DNA of 64,000 bases. Origin: Lachnospiraceae bacterium (lineage in GTDB: Bacteria; Bacillota; Clostridia; Lachnospirales; Lachnospiraceae). The stretch covers positions 62,001 to 126,000 of the forward strand of contig JAFZWG010000072.1 in NCBI GenBank assembly GCA_017617395.1, written 5' to 3'. The position numbers and the translations under genes are program-made. The notes below the pieces were generated by a model, which was given only the letters and a program-made list of their open reading frames with translations, was not told the DNA's origin and did not search any database. Below, one piece after another: positions 35,109 through 43,134 of the stretch (position 1 is its first letter; the number at the start of each line of letters is the position of its first letter).

Positions 35109-35399
35109 TTATCTCGGAAGTTCAATCTTTTTCTGCGTCTTGGATTCGCGGTACAAAACGATTCGCTTGCCGATCACCTGCACGGTCTCGGCTCCGGTGC
35201 GCTCGGAGAGGATTCTCGCAAGCTCCTTCGGCTCGTCCGCACAGTTCTGCAAAACGGCAACCTTAATCAGTTCTCTGGCCTCCAGAATTTCACGGATTCC
35301 TTCGCAAAATTCGGGCGTAAGACTCTGCTTGCCGATGCGAAACGTGGGCTCAATATTCATTGCAAGGCCCTTTAAATAGGCTCTTTGTTTCGTTGTCAT
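35109..35399 (-). CDS. yhbY: YhbY/CRS1-type RNA-binding protein
   Basis: A 96-residue CRM-domain protein that associates with pre-50S ribosomal particles. The signature TKQRAYLKGLAMNIEPTFRIG at the start, with GKQSLTPEF and the GNCADEP-like loop (QNCADEPKELA), is clear. The ATG at 35399 follows GAGGAA; a GTG four codons earlier overlaps the obgE stop and is less likely. It lies between obgE and nadD, all in ribosome assembly or NAD synthesis, in an order conserved among Clostridia. Confidence 0.9.
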   Translation of the reverse strand: MTTKQRAYLKGLAMNIEPTFRIGKQSLTPEFCEGIREILEARELIKVAVLQNCADEPKELARILSERTGAETVQVIGKRIVLYRESKTQKKIELPR

Positions 35400-35407
35400 G
35401 TATTTCC

Positions 35408-36706
35408 TCACTTATAATAGTCAAACTGAAGTCCGTACATGCGGACCGTGTCGCCGTCCTTGATGCCCAATCCCTCGAGCTGGTCCAGAATACCGTTGGT
35501 TTTCAGGAAGTTCTGGAAGAACTCAAAGCCCTTCTCGGAATCAAGGTTCGTATAGCCGAGCATGCGCTCGATGCGCGGGCCCTCAACAACGTAAACCTTG
35601 GCTTCCTCATCGTAGTAAACCTCGAACGGATCCTCGAAATCATCGTCAGCGGTCTCGGGGAAGAACTCCTGCTCAAAGGAAATCGGCTCTTCCTTGCTCT
35701 CCTGAAGCATATTGTAAACCGCGTACAGCACCTCACGAATGCCCTTGCCGGTTGCCGCCGAAATCGGCATCAAAACCGCATCGGGCATATCCTTTGCAAG
35801 GCCTTCGCGAAGCAGCGAAAGCGCTATCTCCTGCTCCTCCTCGGTGAAGAGGTCCATCTTGTTGACCGCGATGATCTGCGGCTTGGAGGCAAGAACTTCA
35901 CTGTATTTGGCGAGCTCGCGGTTGATGGTCAAAACATCCTCCGCAGGGTCGCGACCCTCGGTGGATGCGCCGTCAACAATGTGCAAAATCACGCGGCAGC
36001 GCTCAACGTGCTTTAAAAACTGATGTCCCAGGCCGACGCCCTCGGAAGCACCCTCGATCAAGCCGGGGATATCCGCGATGACGAAACCGTTCGTGCCCTC
36101 GAGATTCACAACACCGAGATTCGGATGAAGCGTCGTAAAATGATAATTCGCAACCTTCGGGCGCGCGTTCGAAACACGCGTGAGGAAGGTGGATTTTCCT
36201 ACGTTCGGATAGCCGACGAGGCCGACATCCGCGATGACCTTAAGCTCCAGCAAAACGCGGAGCTCACGGCCCTTCTTGCCGGGCTGCGCATACTTCGGCA
36301 CCTGCATGGTTGCCGTCGCGTAGTGCATATTGCCCTTGCCGCCGCGTCCGCCGTGAAGGATGACCTGTCTGCGGTTTTCATGCGACATATCGGCGATGAC
36401 CTTGCCGCTGTCGGCGTCCTTGATGACGGTTCCCTCGGGCACCTTCACCACGAGATCCGCACCGTCCGCACCATGGCAGCAATTGTTTCCGCCGTTCTCT
36501 CCGTTGCCGGCGGCGTATTTTTTGATATAGCGAAAATCGTTCAGCGTATTTAGCCCGTCGTCCACCTCGAAAATGAGGTCGCCGCCGCGCCCGCCGTCGC
36601 CGCCGTTCGGACCGCCGGCCGCAACGAACAACTCCCGCCGGAATCCGACGTGACCGTCACCGCCGTTGCCGGAACGGATCGTAATGATGGCAGTATCTGC
36701 AAACAT
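35408..36706 (-). CDS. obgE: Ribosome assembly GTPase ObgE/CgtA
   Basis: An essential GTPase in late 50S assembly. The Obg domain (1-158) has Gly-rich stretches such as GNGGDGHVGFRREL and GGRGGKGNMHYATA. The G domain has G1 GYPNVGKST, G3 DIPGLIEGA and G4 NKMD. The C-terminal OCT domain (about 350-432) is present, as in other Firmicutes. The ATG at 36706 follows GGAGGAG. It has its own transcription or depends on readthrough, because a terminator separates it from rpmA. Confidence 0.96.
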   Translation of the reverse strand: MFADTAIITIRSGNGGDGHVGFRRELFVAAGGPNGGDGGRGGDLIFEVDDGLNTLNDFRYIKKYAAGNGENGGNNCCHGADGADLVVKVPEGTVIKDADSGKVIADMSHENRRQVILHGGRGGKGNMHYATATMQVPKYAQPGKKGRELRVLLELKVIADVGLVGYPNVGKSTFLTRVSNARPKVANYHFTTLHPNLGVVNLEGTNGFVIADIPGLIEGASEGVGLGHQFLKHVERCRVILHIVDGASTEGRDPAEDVLTINRELAKYSEVLASKPQIIAVNKMDLFTEEEQEIALSLLREGLAKDMPDAVLMPISAATGKGIREVLYAVYNMLQESKEEPISFEQEFFPETADDDFEDPFEVYYDEEAKVYVVEGPRIERMLGYTNLDSEKGFEFFQNFLKTNGILDQLEGLGIKDGDTVRMYGLQFDYYK

Positions 36707-36731
36707 AACTCCTCCAACAACTTCTAAACGA

Positions 36732-36768
36732 ATAAAGAACCCCGTTCCGACACATTCGCGGAACGGGG
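36732..36768 (-). terminator. Rho-independent terminator after rpmA
   Basis: Stem CCCCGTTCC / GGAACGGGG with an 11-base loop, followed on the minus strand by TTCTTTATT. It ends the rplU-prp-rpmA transcript just before obgE; partial readthrough may supply obgE. Confidence 0.85.
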
Positions 36769-36790
36769 CTTGCATCCTTGTCTGTCCGGA

Positions 36791-37075
36791 TTACTCAGCT
36801 ACCGGATATACACTTGCCTGCTTGCGGCCGCCTGCCTTGGTCTCAAACCGAAGCGTACCGTCAACCAAAGCAAACAGGGTATCATCACCGCCGCGACCTA
36901 CATTGACACCGGGATGAATCTTGGTTCCGCGCTGCTTGAAAAGGATGTTGCCGGCCTTAACGAACTGACCGTCAGCTCTCTTGGCGCCGAGACGCTTGGA
37001 CTCGGAATCTCTGCCGTTCTTGGTCGAGCCGACACCCTTCTTATGAGCGAACAATTGAAGGTTCATTCTCAACAT
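36791..37075 (-). CDS. rpmA: Ribosomal protein bL27 (with cleavable N-terminus)
   Basis: A large-subunit protein reaching the peptidyl-transferase centre. The 94 residues begin [21 protein letters not shown] split by the Prp site: Prp removes MLRMNLQLF to expose AHKKG in Firmicutes. The processing protease is encoded by the gene directly upstream. Basic Gly-rich motifs [14 protein letters not shown] and [16 protein letters not shown] are standard. Confidence 0.97.
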   Translation of the reverse strand: MLRMNLQLFAHKKGVGSTKNGRDSESKRLGAKRADGQFVKAGNILFKQRGTKIHPGVNVGRGGDDTLFALVDGTLRFETKAGGRKQASVYPVAE

Positions 37076-37090
37076 GACTCGTTTACCTCC

Positions 37091-37420
37091 TTAATCGAAT
37101 AAACTATTCACAGTTACCGTAACATTTCGCGGATACTCCTCCGCGATGGACGTGAGCGCCAAGTGCAAAGACTTGAGTAAAAGCTCACTCTCCGGGCTCA
37201 CCGGAATTGATACCATGCATTGCAGATTGCCGTCCGATTCCTTAACCTCAGCCTTATCACCGGTCAATTCCGTGATGGAATTCACACAGGAAAGCGTCAG
37301 GGCGGAAACCGCCGAGCAAAGGATGTCCTTGCCGCGTTTCGAATAATCGGCATGGCCGTTGCAGGAAAATCCCCGAAGACGACCGTCATGCGCATCCTTG
37401 AAAAATACTGCACGAATCAT
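37091..37420 (-). CDS. prp: Ribosomal-processing cysteine protease Prp
   Basis: A 109-residue cysteine protease that removes the N-terminal extension of bL27, essential in Firmicutes with such L27 precursors. The catalytic pair is H23 in NGHADYSKRG and C35 in DILCSAVSAL. The ATG at 37420 is nine bases after GGAG; an upstream TTG is possible but less likely. It sits between rplU and rpmA, the conserved place. Confidence 0.94.
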   Translation of the reverse strand: MIRAVFFKDAHDGRLRGFSCNGHADYSKRGKDILCSAVSALTLSCVNSITELTGDKAEVKESDGNLQCMVSIPVSPESELLLKSLHLALTSIAEEYPRNVTVTVNSLFD

Positions 37421-37447
37421 AGAAATCAACTCCTGCCCAAGCCTCTA

Positions 37448-37756
37448 TCAAAGCTTGATCGAATCGATCTTAACCTGCGTAAAGGGCTGTCTGTGGCCGT
37501 TCTTCTTGTGATATCCGCTCTTTCTCTTGTACCGGTAAACGATAACCTTCTTAGCCTTGCCGTCGCCAAGAACCGTTGCCGATACGGTAGCACCGGAAAC
37601 AACAGGGTTGCCGACAACCAGCTCGCCGTTATTTACAGCAAGAACCTGGTCGAACACGTAGCTCTCGCCTTCCGCTGCACCGAGTTTTTCTACTCTAATG
37701 ATATCGCCTTCCGCTACCTTGTACTGCTTTCCGCCGGTCGCAATAATTGCGTACAT
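37448..37756 (-). CDS. rplU: Ribosomal protein bL21
   Basis: A 102-residue large-subunit protein starting [18 protein letters not shown] and ending with the typical [11 protein letters not shown]. It is the first gene of the rplU-prp-rpmA operon, behind a consensus promoter and a leader of about 90 bases. GGAGGT lies six bases before the ATG. Confidence 0.97.
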   Translation of the reverse strand: MYAIIATGGKQYKVAEGDIIRVEKLGAAEGESYVFDQVLAVNNGELVVGNPVVSGATVSATVLGDGKAKKVIVYRYKRKSGYHKKNGHRQPFTQVKIDSIKL

Positions 37757-37845
37757 ACAGGGTACCTCCTATTATCATTACTCGCCAGTTACGGTGATGT
37801 CCTTTTCGAAAAATGGACATACTTCTACCTCACTGTGCGGCATAC
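37757..37845 (-). ncRNA. 5' leader of rplU, candidate L21 leader
   Basis: The leader between the transcription start and rplU holds a hairpin GTCC...GGAC enclosing TTTTCGAAAA on the minus strand. Firmicutes rplU mRNAs often have an autoregulatory L21 leader in this place. The assignment rests on position and one hairpin, not on a covariance match. Confidence 0.4.
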
Positions 37846-37851
37846 TAGAAC

Positions 37852-37880
37852 AATATAACATAATGACAACATCATGTCAA
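37852..37880 (-). promoter_or_regulatory. Promoter of the rplU-prp-rpmA operon
   Basis: TTGACA, 17 bases, TATATT on the minus strand. The -35 overlaps the TGA stop of the upstream RNase gene. Confidence 0.88.
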
Positions 37881-39076
37881 GAATTATTTTCCGCAAACTT
37901 TCGCAAATCTTCCGCCAAAGGCCTCCGTACCTTGGTTCTCGTGACCTCAACAAGTCCAAGCGGCGTCATATCGACAACACGCACTCCCGCAGGGTCCGAT
38001 TTTGTGTAATTCTTAAGCGCTTCCATAAGTGCCGTATTGTCCGCGGCATTCTTCATGTTGATGAAGTCGATCATGATGATTCCCGAGAGATTTCGAAGTC
38101 GAATCTGCTTTGCAATCTCCTGCGCCGCCTCCATGTTGCACACAAGAAATCCCGATTCACCGGCCTTGCCGACACTGCCCTTGCCGGTGTTTACGTCGAT
38201 CACCGTCATCGCCTCCGTCGGATCGATAATCAGGTACGCTCCGCTTTTGAGCCACACTTTGCGGTTCGTAAGCAACGAAAAGCGCTTCTTCATATCAAAC
38301 TCGGCCGACAGCGGATAATCTGCAGGGTCTTTCACTACAAGCTCCTTCGCATATTCCGGTCGGAATGTTGACAGGAATTCGCGAAGTTCCGCGGCAATCT
38401 CCGGATCCTGCACCAGAATGCGGTCCGGTATCGTCTGCTTGTCATCTCTGATGCCGCAAAGATATGTCGGGAGCCCCTGGTAAAGTCTTGTTCCCGGCTT
38501 TCTCATAAGCCCGGTTGAGACGATCTCGGTGTAGCGAGTACGCAAGATATCAAACTCGCGCCGTACCACCGCAGGATCGGCCTGATACGCATTCGTGCGA
38601 AGCATCAAGGTATAGTCGCCGTCGATCCAGGACAGCGCTTCGGCCTTCATCTCCTTCTTCCAAGCCTCATCGTTGATTTTGGAGGAAACGCGAATTCCTC
38701 TGGAGCCATGAATCAGCACGAGATACACGCCGGTCAGGGAGATGTCGGTGACAACCGTCGCAGGCTTGTTTTTGCCCTCCTCACGCTCCACCTGAACAAT
38801 CACCTCGTCGCCCTGGTGAAGCTTTCCGTCGGCGTGTGTCTGCCGAACCAACGGAGTCCCGATCTTGTCCGTCTTTAAGAAGCAGTCCTTCTCCGCCCCG
38901 CAGAAGACAAATGCACCCGCGATGCCGGGCGTCATTTTCCGCACCTGCGCGACAAAGATGTCGCCCGGGCGCAACTCACCGTCCGGCCCGGATACGGTAA
39001 CCTCCGTAAGCTCCGAGTCGGCAAATGCAGCGCTCACGACCGCGCTTCCCTCGCGATAGAAAATCCGTGTATCCAT
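37877..39076 (-). CDS. Ribonuclease E/G family protein
   Basis: A 399-residue endoribonuclease of the RNase E/G family, acting on 5'-monophosphate ends in rRNA and mRNA turnover. The N-terminal S1-like part shows GDIFVAQVRKMTPGIAGAFV. The catalytic Asp pair lies in TVIDVNTGKG and IIMIDFINM. The C-terminal zinc-link and scaffold of RNase E are absent, so it is the short RNase G-like form. ATG 39076 is chosen as the first Met of the conserved part. It follows the DUF2344 gene after ten bases. The window also encodes RNase Y. Confidence 0.88.
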   Translation of the reverse strand: MDTRIFYREGSAVVSAAFADSELTEVTVSGPDGELRPGDIFVAQVRKMTPGIAGAFVFCGAEKDCFLKTDKIGTPLVRQTHADGKLHQGDEVIVQVEREEGKNKPATVVTDISLTGVYLVLIHGSRGIRVSSKINDEAWKKEMKAEALSWIDGDYTLMLRTNAYQADPAVVRREFDILRTRYTEIVSTGLMRKPGTRLYQGLPTYLCGIRDDKQTIPDRILVQDPEIAAELREFLSTFRPEYAKELVVKDPADYPLSAEFDMKKRFSLLTNRKVWLKSGAYLIIDPTEAMTVIDVNTGKGSVGKAGESGFLVCNMEAAQEIAKQIRLRNLSGIIMIDFINMKNAADNTALMEALKNYTKSDPAGVRVVDMTPLGLVEVTRTKVRRPLAEDLRKFAENNS

Positions 39077-39086
39077 AACCGCTCCG

Positions 39087-39884
39087 TCACATCGTAAGAA
39101 GCGACACCATCGCTCCGTCCTTACATCCGTACAATTCCATCCGGTGCGCCGCAAGACTTCTTCCGTTCTCGATACCTGCCGCGTTGCACAGCGCCTCGCC
39201 GATCAGCTCAACCGAAATGTTGTTCTCGCTTCCGGCGCTGACCGCAAAAACAAACCTTGCAGCGTCCTCTCGGTGAATCGCATGTTTGCTTCTCTCCGAC
39301 CCAAAGCCCTCCGTAAGGCTTGCAGGCATTGCAAACACGCCGTCGTCAGCAAGAATACGCAGCGTACCGTCATCATTCACAATTGCAATCGCATGCACAC
39401 CCGCGCGGACATCCACATCGCGCTCACCGTTTTTGGTCGGCTTGGTGACGGTTGCATTTTTCGACGCGGCAAATGCCTCAACAGCCGCCGTCAATTTCCC
39501 GAAACAGCTCTCCGTCTCCTCACAGAGATACATCGCACCGGCAATCTGCGACATGCCGGTCTGCTTCTTCGTGTTCGGCTCCTGCGGAGGCAGAATGTGT
39601 GCATCCGTGATAGCAAAGCCGTCGCACATCGCCTCATCCAGACGATCGCGAAGCTCTGTAGCCTCCATGTCCTCCGTGAGCTCGAGATCAAAATACTCGC
39701 CGTCGCTGGTGACCGAAAGTGCCAGCGGCTGCGCAAAACTCAAGATCATATGCGGGTGAAAGCCCGCGCTGTAGGCGATCGGAAGATTCGCTCTCGCGAT
39801 CGCGTGCTGAAAATACCGCATCACATCGAGGTGACCTAAAAAGCGCATGTTGCCAAATTTGGCGAAACCGATTCGTGCTTTCAT
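39087..39884 (-). CDS. TIGR03936/DUF2344 radical SAM-associated protein
   Basis: A 265-residue DUF2344 protein, recognised from the start MKARIGFAKFGNMRFLGHLD and from YSAGFHPHMILSFAQPLALS. In Clostridia these genes nearly always follow the TIGR03960 radical SAM gene, as here with a four-base ATGA overlap, or are fused to it. The function is unknown; the association with RNase E/G and ribosomal genes suggests RNA modification, which is inference. Confidence 0.87.
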   Translation of the reverse strand: MKARIGFAKFGNMRFLGHLDVMRYFQHAIARANLPIAYSAGFHPHMILSFAQPLALSVTSDGEYFDLELTEDMEATELRDRLDEAMCDGFAITDAHILPPQEPNTKKQTGMSQIAGAMYLCEETESCFGKLTAAVEAFAASKNATVTKPTKNGERDVDVRAGVHAIAIVNDDGTLRILADDGVFAMPASLTEGFGSERSKHAIHREDAARFVFAVSAGSENNISVELIGEALCNAAGIENGRSLAAHRMELYGCKDGAMVSLLTM

Positions 39885-41767
39885 ACTTCACCTCCGTCCT
39901 TTTGGCGCGGCTTGACGCAGATTCCGCAGCCGAACACCGCGGCGCCGCAGCCCGAGCATTGCTTCATGCAGTTCGGCGTGACGATCTCTTTCTTCGCCTT
40001 CTCATACTCACGATACAAAAATTCTCTCTTCACGCCGATATCGATATGATCCCATGGAAGGATTTCGTCGTACGGGCGCTCGCGCAGGTTGTAAAACTCA
40101 ACGCTGACGCCGAGTTCGACCATGAGCTCCTTCCAGATGTCATACTTAAAATGCTCCGTCCACGCATCGTAGATGCATCCGCGGCGATACGCCTTCTCGA
40201 TGAACTCGGAGAGACGTCTGTCGCCTCTTGCGAAGATTCCCTCAAGCTCACTCGTCTCGGCATCATGCCAGTGATATACGAGGCTCTTGGCGTTTCGCTG
40301 CTCCTGCACGGTTGCCTTCAAAAGGCGCTGTCTCGTAAGGAACACGTCCTTCGAGATCATCGGCATCCACTGGAACGGCGTAAACGGTTTCGCGATGAAA
40401 TACGAGGTGCTGATCGTCACGTTCGCCTTGCCGTGCCGAAGCTCCTTAGGCATCGCATAGTACTCGCGCGCAATCGCATTTCCGAGCTCCGCGATTCCCG
40501 CGACGTCGGTCTCTGTCTCGGTCGGCAGACCGAGCATAAAGTACAGTTTGACTTTGTTCCATCCGGCGGCAAATGCCTTCGACGCTCCCGAGAGGATGTC
40601 CTCCTCGGTGAGGCCCTTGTTGATCACGTTTCGCATGCGCTGAGTGCCGGCCTCGGGTGCAAACGTGATACTGCTTCGGTTGACATCCTGCACCTTCTGC
40701 ATGACATCGACCGCAAACGAATCGATTCGAAGCGACGGAAGCGACAGACTTACGTGGCGCTCGCGGCACTCGTCGATCATCGTATAGACAAGCTCGGGAA
40801 GCCCCGAGAAATCACTCGAGCTAAGGGAACTTAAGTTCATCTCATCCTGCCCGGTCGTGTCCAAAAGAGACCTTGCGATATCGCACAGATGCCCGACGGA
40901 CCGCTCTCTTGTCGGCCGGTAGATCATGCCCGCCTGACAGAACCGGCAGCCTCTCGTGCAGCCGCGCTGAAGCTCCAGAACAACTCTGTCCTGAACGACC
41001 TTGAGGAACGGCAAAAGCTGCTTTTCGGGATAAACGCAAGCATCCAGATCGGTCACGACCTGCTTGAGCACCTTCGCCGGAACATCGTCGGCGATCGGAG
41101 TAAACGACGCGATCGTGCCATCCTCCTTGTACGTCACCTCATACAGGGAAGGCACATACATTCCCTGAATATGAGACACCTGACGCAGGAAGTCTTTGCG
41201 CGTTCCGCCGCGCTTTTTATTGGCCTTATACAGGTCCAGAATCTCATCGTACGCGGTCTCGCCCTCGCCGATGTAGAAGAAGTCGAAAAATTCCGCAATC
41301 GGCTCCGGATTGTACGTGCACGGGCCTCCGCCGACCACGATCGGATCGTCCTCCGTCCGGTCTTCGGCATGCAAAGGGATTCCCGCAAGGTCAAGCACCT
41401 GAAGGACATTTGTGTAGCACATCTCGTACTGAAGCGTGATGCCCAGAAAATCAAAATCCTTCACCGGCGACTGCGTCTCAAGCGTAAACAAAGGGATGTG
41501 GCGCTCCCGCATGATCGCGTCGAGGTCGGTCCACGGCGAATAGACACGCTCGCAATACGTGTCCTCCCTTCTGTTGAACATATCATACAGAATCTGAATT
41601 CCGAGATGCGACATTCCCACCTCATACACGTCCGGGAAGCACATTGCAAACCGGATGTCGATCTTCGAGAGGTCCTTGATCGCCATATTGATCTCGCCGC
41701 CGATATATCTCGCCGGCTTTTCGACTGTCAAAAGGATGTCTTCCGACAACGCGAGCTTAGCTCCCAT
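39881..41767 (-). CDS. B12-binding-domain radical SAM protein, TIGR03960 family
   Basis: A 628-residue radical SAM enzyme. The N-terminal half has a B12-binding-like fold (FAMCFPDVYEVGMSHLGIQI and VVGGGPCTYNPEPIAEFFD). The radical SAM cluster motif is RGCTRGCRFCQAG. A Cys-rich tail, NCMKQCSGCGAAVFGCGICV, may hold another metal site. The reaction is not known for the family. The ATG at 41767 follows AAAGGCGG and sits 61 bases downstream of a consensus promoter. It is translationally coupled to DUF2344. Confidence 0.88.
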   Translation of the reverse strand: MGAKLALSEDILLTVEKPARYIGGEINMAIKDLSKIDIRFAMCFPDVYEVGMSHLGIQILYDMFNRREDTYCERVYSPWTDLDAIMRERHIPLFTLETQSPVKDFDFLGITLQYEMCYTNVLQVLDLAGIPLHAEDRTEDDPIVVGGGPCTYNPEPIAEFFDFFYIGEGETAYDEILDLYKANKKRGGTRKDFLRQVSHIQGMYVPSLYEVTYKEDGTIASFTPIADDVPAKVLKQVVTDLDACVYPEKQLLPFLKVVQDRVVLELQRGCTRGCRFCQAGMIYRPTRERSVGHLCDIARSLLDTTGQDEMNLSSLSSSDFSGLPELVYTMIDECRERHVSLSLPSLRIDSFAVDVMQKVQDVNRSSITFAPEAGTQRMRNVINKGLTEEDILSGASKAFAAGWNKVKLYFMLGLPTETETDVAGIAELGNAIAREYYAMPKELRHGKANVTISTSYFIAKPFTPFQWMPMISKDVFLTRQRLLKATVQEQRNAKSLVYHWHDAETSELEGIFARGDRRLSEFIEKAYRRGCIYDAWTEHFKYDIWKELMVELGVSVEFYNLRERPYDEILPWDHIDIGVKREFLYREYEKAKKEIVTPNCMKQCSGCGAAVFGCGICVKPRQKDGGEV

Positions 41768-41827
41768 ACAACCGCCTTTCCTTGCGACCGAACTGTCTCG
41801 CCGCAAAATGAAATCCACACAACATTT

Positions 41828-41856
41828 ATTGTACCATTCGCGCCCTGACGTTGCAA
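41828..41856 (-). promoter_or_regulatory. Promoter of the radical SAM gene
   Basis: TTGCAA, 17 bases, TACAAT on the minus strand, divergent from the promoter at 41864. Confidence 0.75.
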
Positions 41857-41863
41857 GAACATC

Positions 41864-41892
41864 TTGCCATTCAGGCCCGTTTGCAATATAAT
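41864..41892 (+). promoter_or_regulatory. Promoter of zinc-ribbon gene 1
   Basis: TTGCCA, 17 bases, TATAAT, ending 52 bases before the ATG. The -35 elements of the two divergent promoters are only seven bases apart. Confidence 0.85.
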
Positions 41893-41944
41893 AAAACCGT
41901 TGGTTTTCCAACAAAAACGTGTGTCTACGGGAGGTGTTTTTTCC

Positions 41945-42916
41945 ATGGGTTTTTGTCCGAAATGCGAGTGTGAATATCAACCGGGCGTCAAGATCTGCCC
42001 GGATTGCAATTGTGAGCTGGTTGAAAGTCTCACGGTCAAGGCGGAGAAGCCGCTTTTGAAGCTTAAAAACGAAGCGATCTTAAAGCGCTTCACCGACTAT
42101 CTCTCCTACTCGGGGATTCCGTTCACCGTGGAGGAACAGGAGGACGGCAGCTTCGGTCTGTACGCCAAGAAGAAGGAACAGGAGCGCGTTCTGCGTGCAT
42201 TTTCCGTGTTTGTCTCCGTCGAGACCGGCAATGCGTTCTCGGAAGTCGGCCGTGCTGTTGCGGATGAGTCCGCGGAATTGATGGTTGAGGACGACGGCGG
42301 CGTGATCTTCGATCCCGAGTCCATCGAGAAACTCGAGGAGATGTACGAAAACTCCGAGACGAACAAAAAACTTACCGACCTCTATTCCGAGGATTCCGTA
42401 GCCGAGATCACCGGCCAGCCGCTTCACGCAGCAGCCGCAGCGACAAGCTACATTCCTGCGAAGGACAAAGCCGAAGATGCCAAGGGTACCTCTCAGCTTT
42501 TCCTTGCGTTCGGTATCATCGGTCTGATTGCTGTCATCGTCATGATGGTCACCGGCCACACCTTCTTAACCACGTTCGGAAACATCGTTCTGATCCTCAT
42601 GTTTATCGCCCTGATCTGCGTCGGTATCTGGTCGAAATCCGTATACCGCAACGCGATCGAGCAAAGTGCAATCGAGGATTCGCTGATCCTTAAGATGAAC
42701 GAATTTCTTGAATCAAATGCAACCAAAGACGACGTGATTGCCGCAGTTCCGGACGCTGACGAGTCTTCCGAGAACGACACCATCGTCACCGAACTCCAGC
42801 GCGGTGAGTGGATCGTTGCGAAGCTTAAGGAGGAGTTCCCCGACGCCGATGAGGCTCTGCTTCGCGACGTTGCCGACAAGCATTTTGAGCTGCTCTTCCC
42901 TTCCGGCGAAGAGTAG
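41945..42916 (+). CDS. Zinc-ribbon membrane protein of unknown function
   Basis: A 323-residue protein that starts with a zinc ribbon, CPKCECEYQPGVKICPDCN. A DUF2007-like region (about 35-90, DYLSYSGIPFTVEEQEDGSFGLY) follows. An acidic linker leads to two membrane segments (about 180-225) and a charged C-terminal helical part. GGGAGGTG precedes the ATG. The next gene encodes a protein with the same N-terminal plan, so the pair arose by duplication or works together. No function is known; a membrane-linked sensor or adaptor is a guess. Confidence 0.72.
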   Translation: MGFCPKCECEYQPGVKICPDCNCELVESLTVKAEKPLLKLKNEAILKRFTDYLSYSGIPFTVEEQEDGSFGLYAKKKEQERVLRAFSVFVSVETGNAFSEVGRAVADESAELMVEDDGGVIFDPESIEKLEEMYENSETNKKLTDLYSEDSVAEITGQPLHAAAAATSYIPAKDKAEDAKGTSQLFLAFGIIGLIAVIVMMVTGHTFLTTFGNIVLILMFIALICVGIWSKSVYRNAIEQSAIEDSLILKMNEFLESNATKDDVIAAVPDADESSENDTIVTELQRGEWIVAKLKEEFPDADEALLRDVADKHFELLFPSGEE

Positions 42917-42970
42917 TCCGAGAGCTTCGCCGGAAAATGCAGATTCCGCCGAAGTTTATCTCGTTTTCTC

Positions 42971-42999
42971 TTGCAATATAACCCCCGTTTTATTATAAT
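42971..42999 (+). promoter_or_regulatory. Promoter of zinc-ribbon gene 2
   Basis: TTGCAA, 17 bases, TATAAT. It leaves a leader of about 130 bases before the ATG at 43135. Confidence 0.85.
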
Positions 43000-43037
43000 A
43001 ATAGATGGCTTTTTATACGTTTTACGGCGTCATTTTT

Positions 43038-43090
43038 CGACAAATGGCGCCCGTACGACGTTTTGTCGGAAAGGCGTGCGGTGCTTTCCG
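43038..43090 (+). promoter_or_regulatory. Two competing hairpins in the leader of zinc-ribbon gene 2
   Basis: Hairpin 1 pairs CGACAAA (43038-43044) with TTTGTCG (43062-43068). Hairpin 2 pairs CGGAAAG (43067-43073) with CTTTCCG (43084-43090). They share bases 43067-43068 and cannot both form completely. Neither is followed by a U-run, so a translation or stability effect is more likely than termination. Confidence 0.45.
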
Positions 43091-43134
43091 GCTGGTCCTG
43101 CCGAATCAAAGCCGCACAGAAATGAGGAGAAGAG

